64,000 nucleotides of DNA from an uncultured Lachnospira sp. (GTDB lineage Bacteria > Bacillota > Clostridia > Lachnospirales > Lachnospiraceae), in contig CAKRLE010000008.1 in assembly GCA_934359185.1 (NCBI GenBank), forward strand, positions 77,365-141,364. Direction: 5' to 3'. This document shows, one piece after another, positions 63,926 to 64,000 of the stretch. The notes beneath the pieces are model-generated. The model did no database searches. It was not told the origin of the DNA and was given only the letters and a program-made list of their open reading frames with translations. Every line of letters starts with the position of its first letter. Positions within the stretch are counted from its first letter, which is position 1. The position numbers and the translations under genes were made by a program.

Positions 63926-63998
63926 CTCCCCGAGTAGGACTCGAACCTACGACAGCGCGGTTAACAGCCGCGTGCTCTACCGACTGAGCTATCGAGGA
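63926..63998 (-). tRNA. tRNA-Asn (GTT)
   Basis: Minus-strand 73-nt tRNA: acceptor TCCTCGA pairs with TCGGGGA (one G-T pair), D arm GCTC-AGTCGGTA-GAGC, anticodon loop CTGTTAA (anticodon GTT), T arm GTAGG-TTCGAGT-CCTAC. No CCA is encoded. It is 6 nt upstream of tRNA-Cys; its promoter lies outside the window. Confidence 0.95.
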
Positions 63999-64000
63999 AT

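Overview
The window looks like chromosome of a motile, low-GC Clostridia, most likely a member of the Lachnospiraceae. I infer this from short flagellins, the flgK-flgL-fliW-csrA block, a cwlD-type amidase, a MecA adaptor, GdpP, a sodium-type F-ATPase c subunit and AT-rich DNA. I cannot name a species. No insertion sequence, phage, CRISPR array or replication origin was seen.

Layout. Positions 1-945 hold the end of a rpmG-secE-nusG operon. Positions 1.2-32.2 kb form a motility region. A FliD-like gene on the plus strand is followed by about 16 kb of surface-sugar genes: one StrF-like and one GT4 glycosyltransferase, three paralogous DUF3880/CgeB-like glycosyltransferases, an acyltransferase with a degenerate ANL ligase, two LicD proteins, two TIM-barrel isomerase-like proteins, and two unusual oxidoreductase fusions (TagD-Gfo/Idh and Gfo/Idh-GDPD). 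Then come two nearly identical flagellin genes flanking a methyltransferase gene, and the blocks flaG-fliD-fliS-fliT-like and flgK-flgK-flgL-fliW-csrA. Six sites match the sigma-28/sigma-D consensus. They lie before the FliD-like gene, an unknown small gene at 5.2 kb, both flagellins, flaG and the first flgK. The flagellin leaders carry GGA motifs in hairpin loops, as expected for CsrA control counteracted by FliW.

From 32 to 39 kb are a class A PBP, a large exported protein of unknown role, a methyltransferase and a YwmB-like protein. From 39 to 46 kb is a complete F-ATPase operon (atpZ-I-B-E-F-H-A-G-D-C) whose c subunit has the sodium-binding signature. From 46 to 50 kb are DUF402, dCMP deaminase, RpiB, a low-molecular-weight phosphatase, Sua5 and CwlD. 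At 50-52 kb a protein kinase fused to an atypical MinD-like domain overlaps a second MinD-like gene, divergent from mecA. From 53 to 60 kb are DUF1858, a small ferredoxin, dnaB, rplI, gdpP, rpsR-ssb-rpsF, DUF951 and a sirtuin. From 60 to 64 kb are a degenerate CpsD-like protein, a Wzz-like protein with an acidic tail, a nucleotidyltransferase, a lipoprotein, and tRNA-Cys and tRNA-Asn.

The best candidate for an undescribed system is the 2.7-18.7 kb island. Its enzyme set (CTP transferase, inositol-dehydrogenase-like and isomerase-like proteins, LicD phosphotransferases, a phosphodiesterase) suggests a phosphodiester-linked polyol or cyclitol decoration, probably on flagellin. This is inference from gene content and position.
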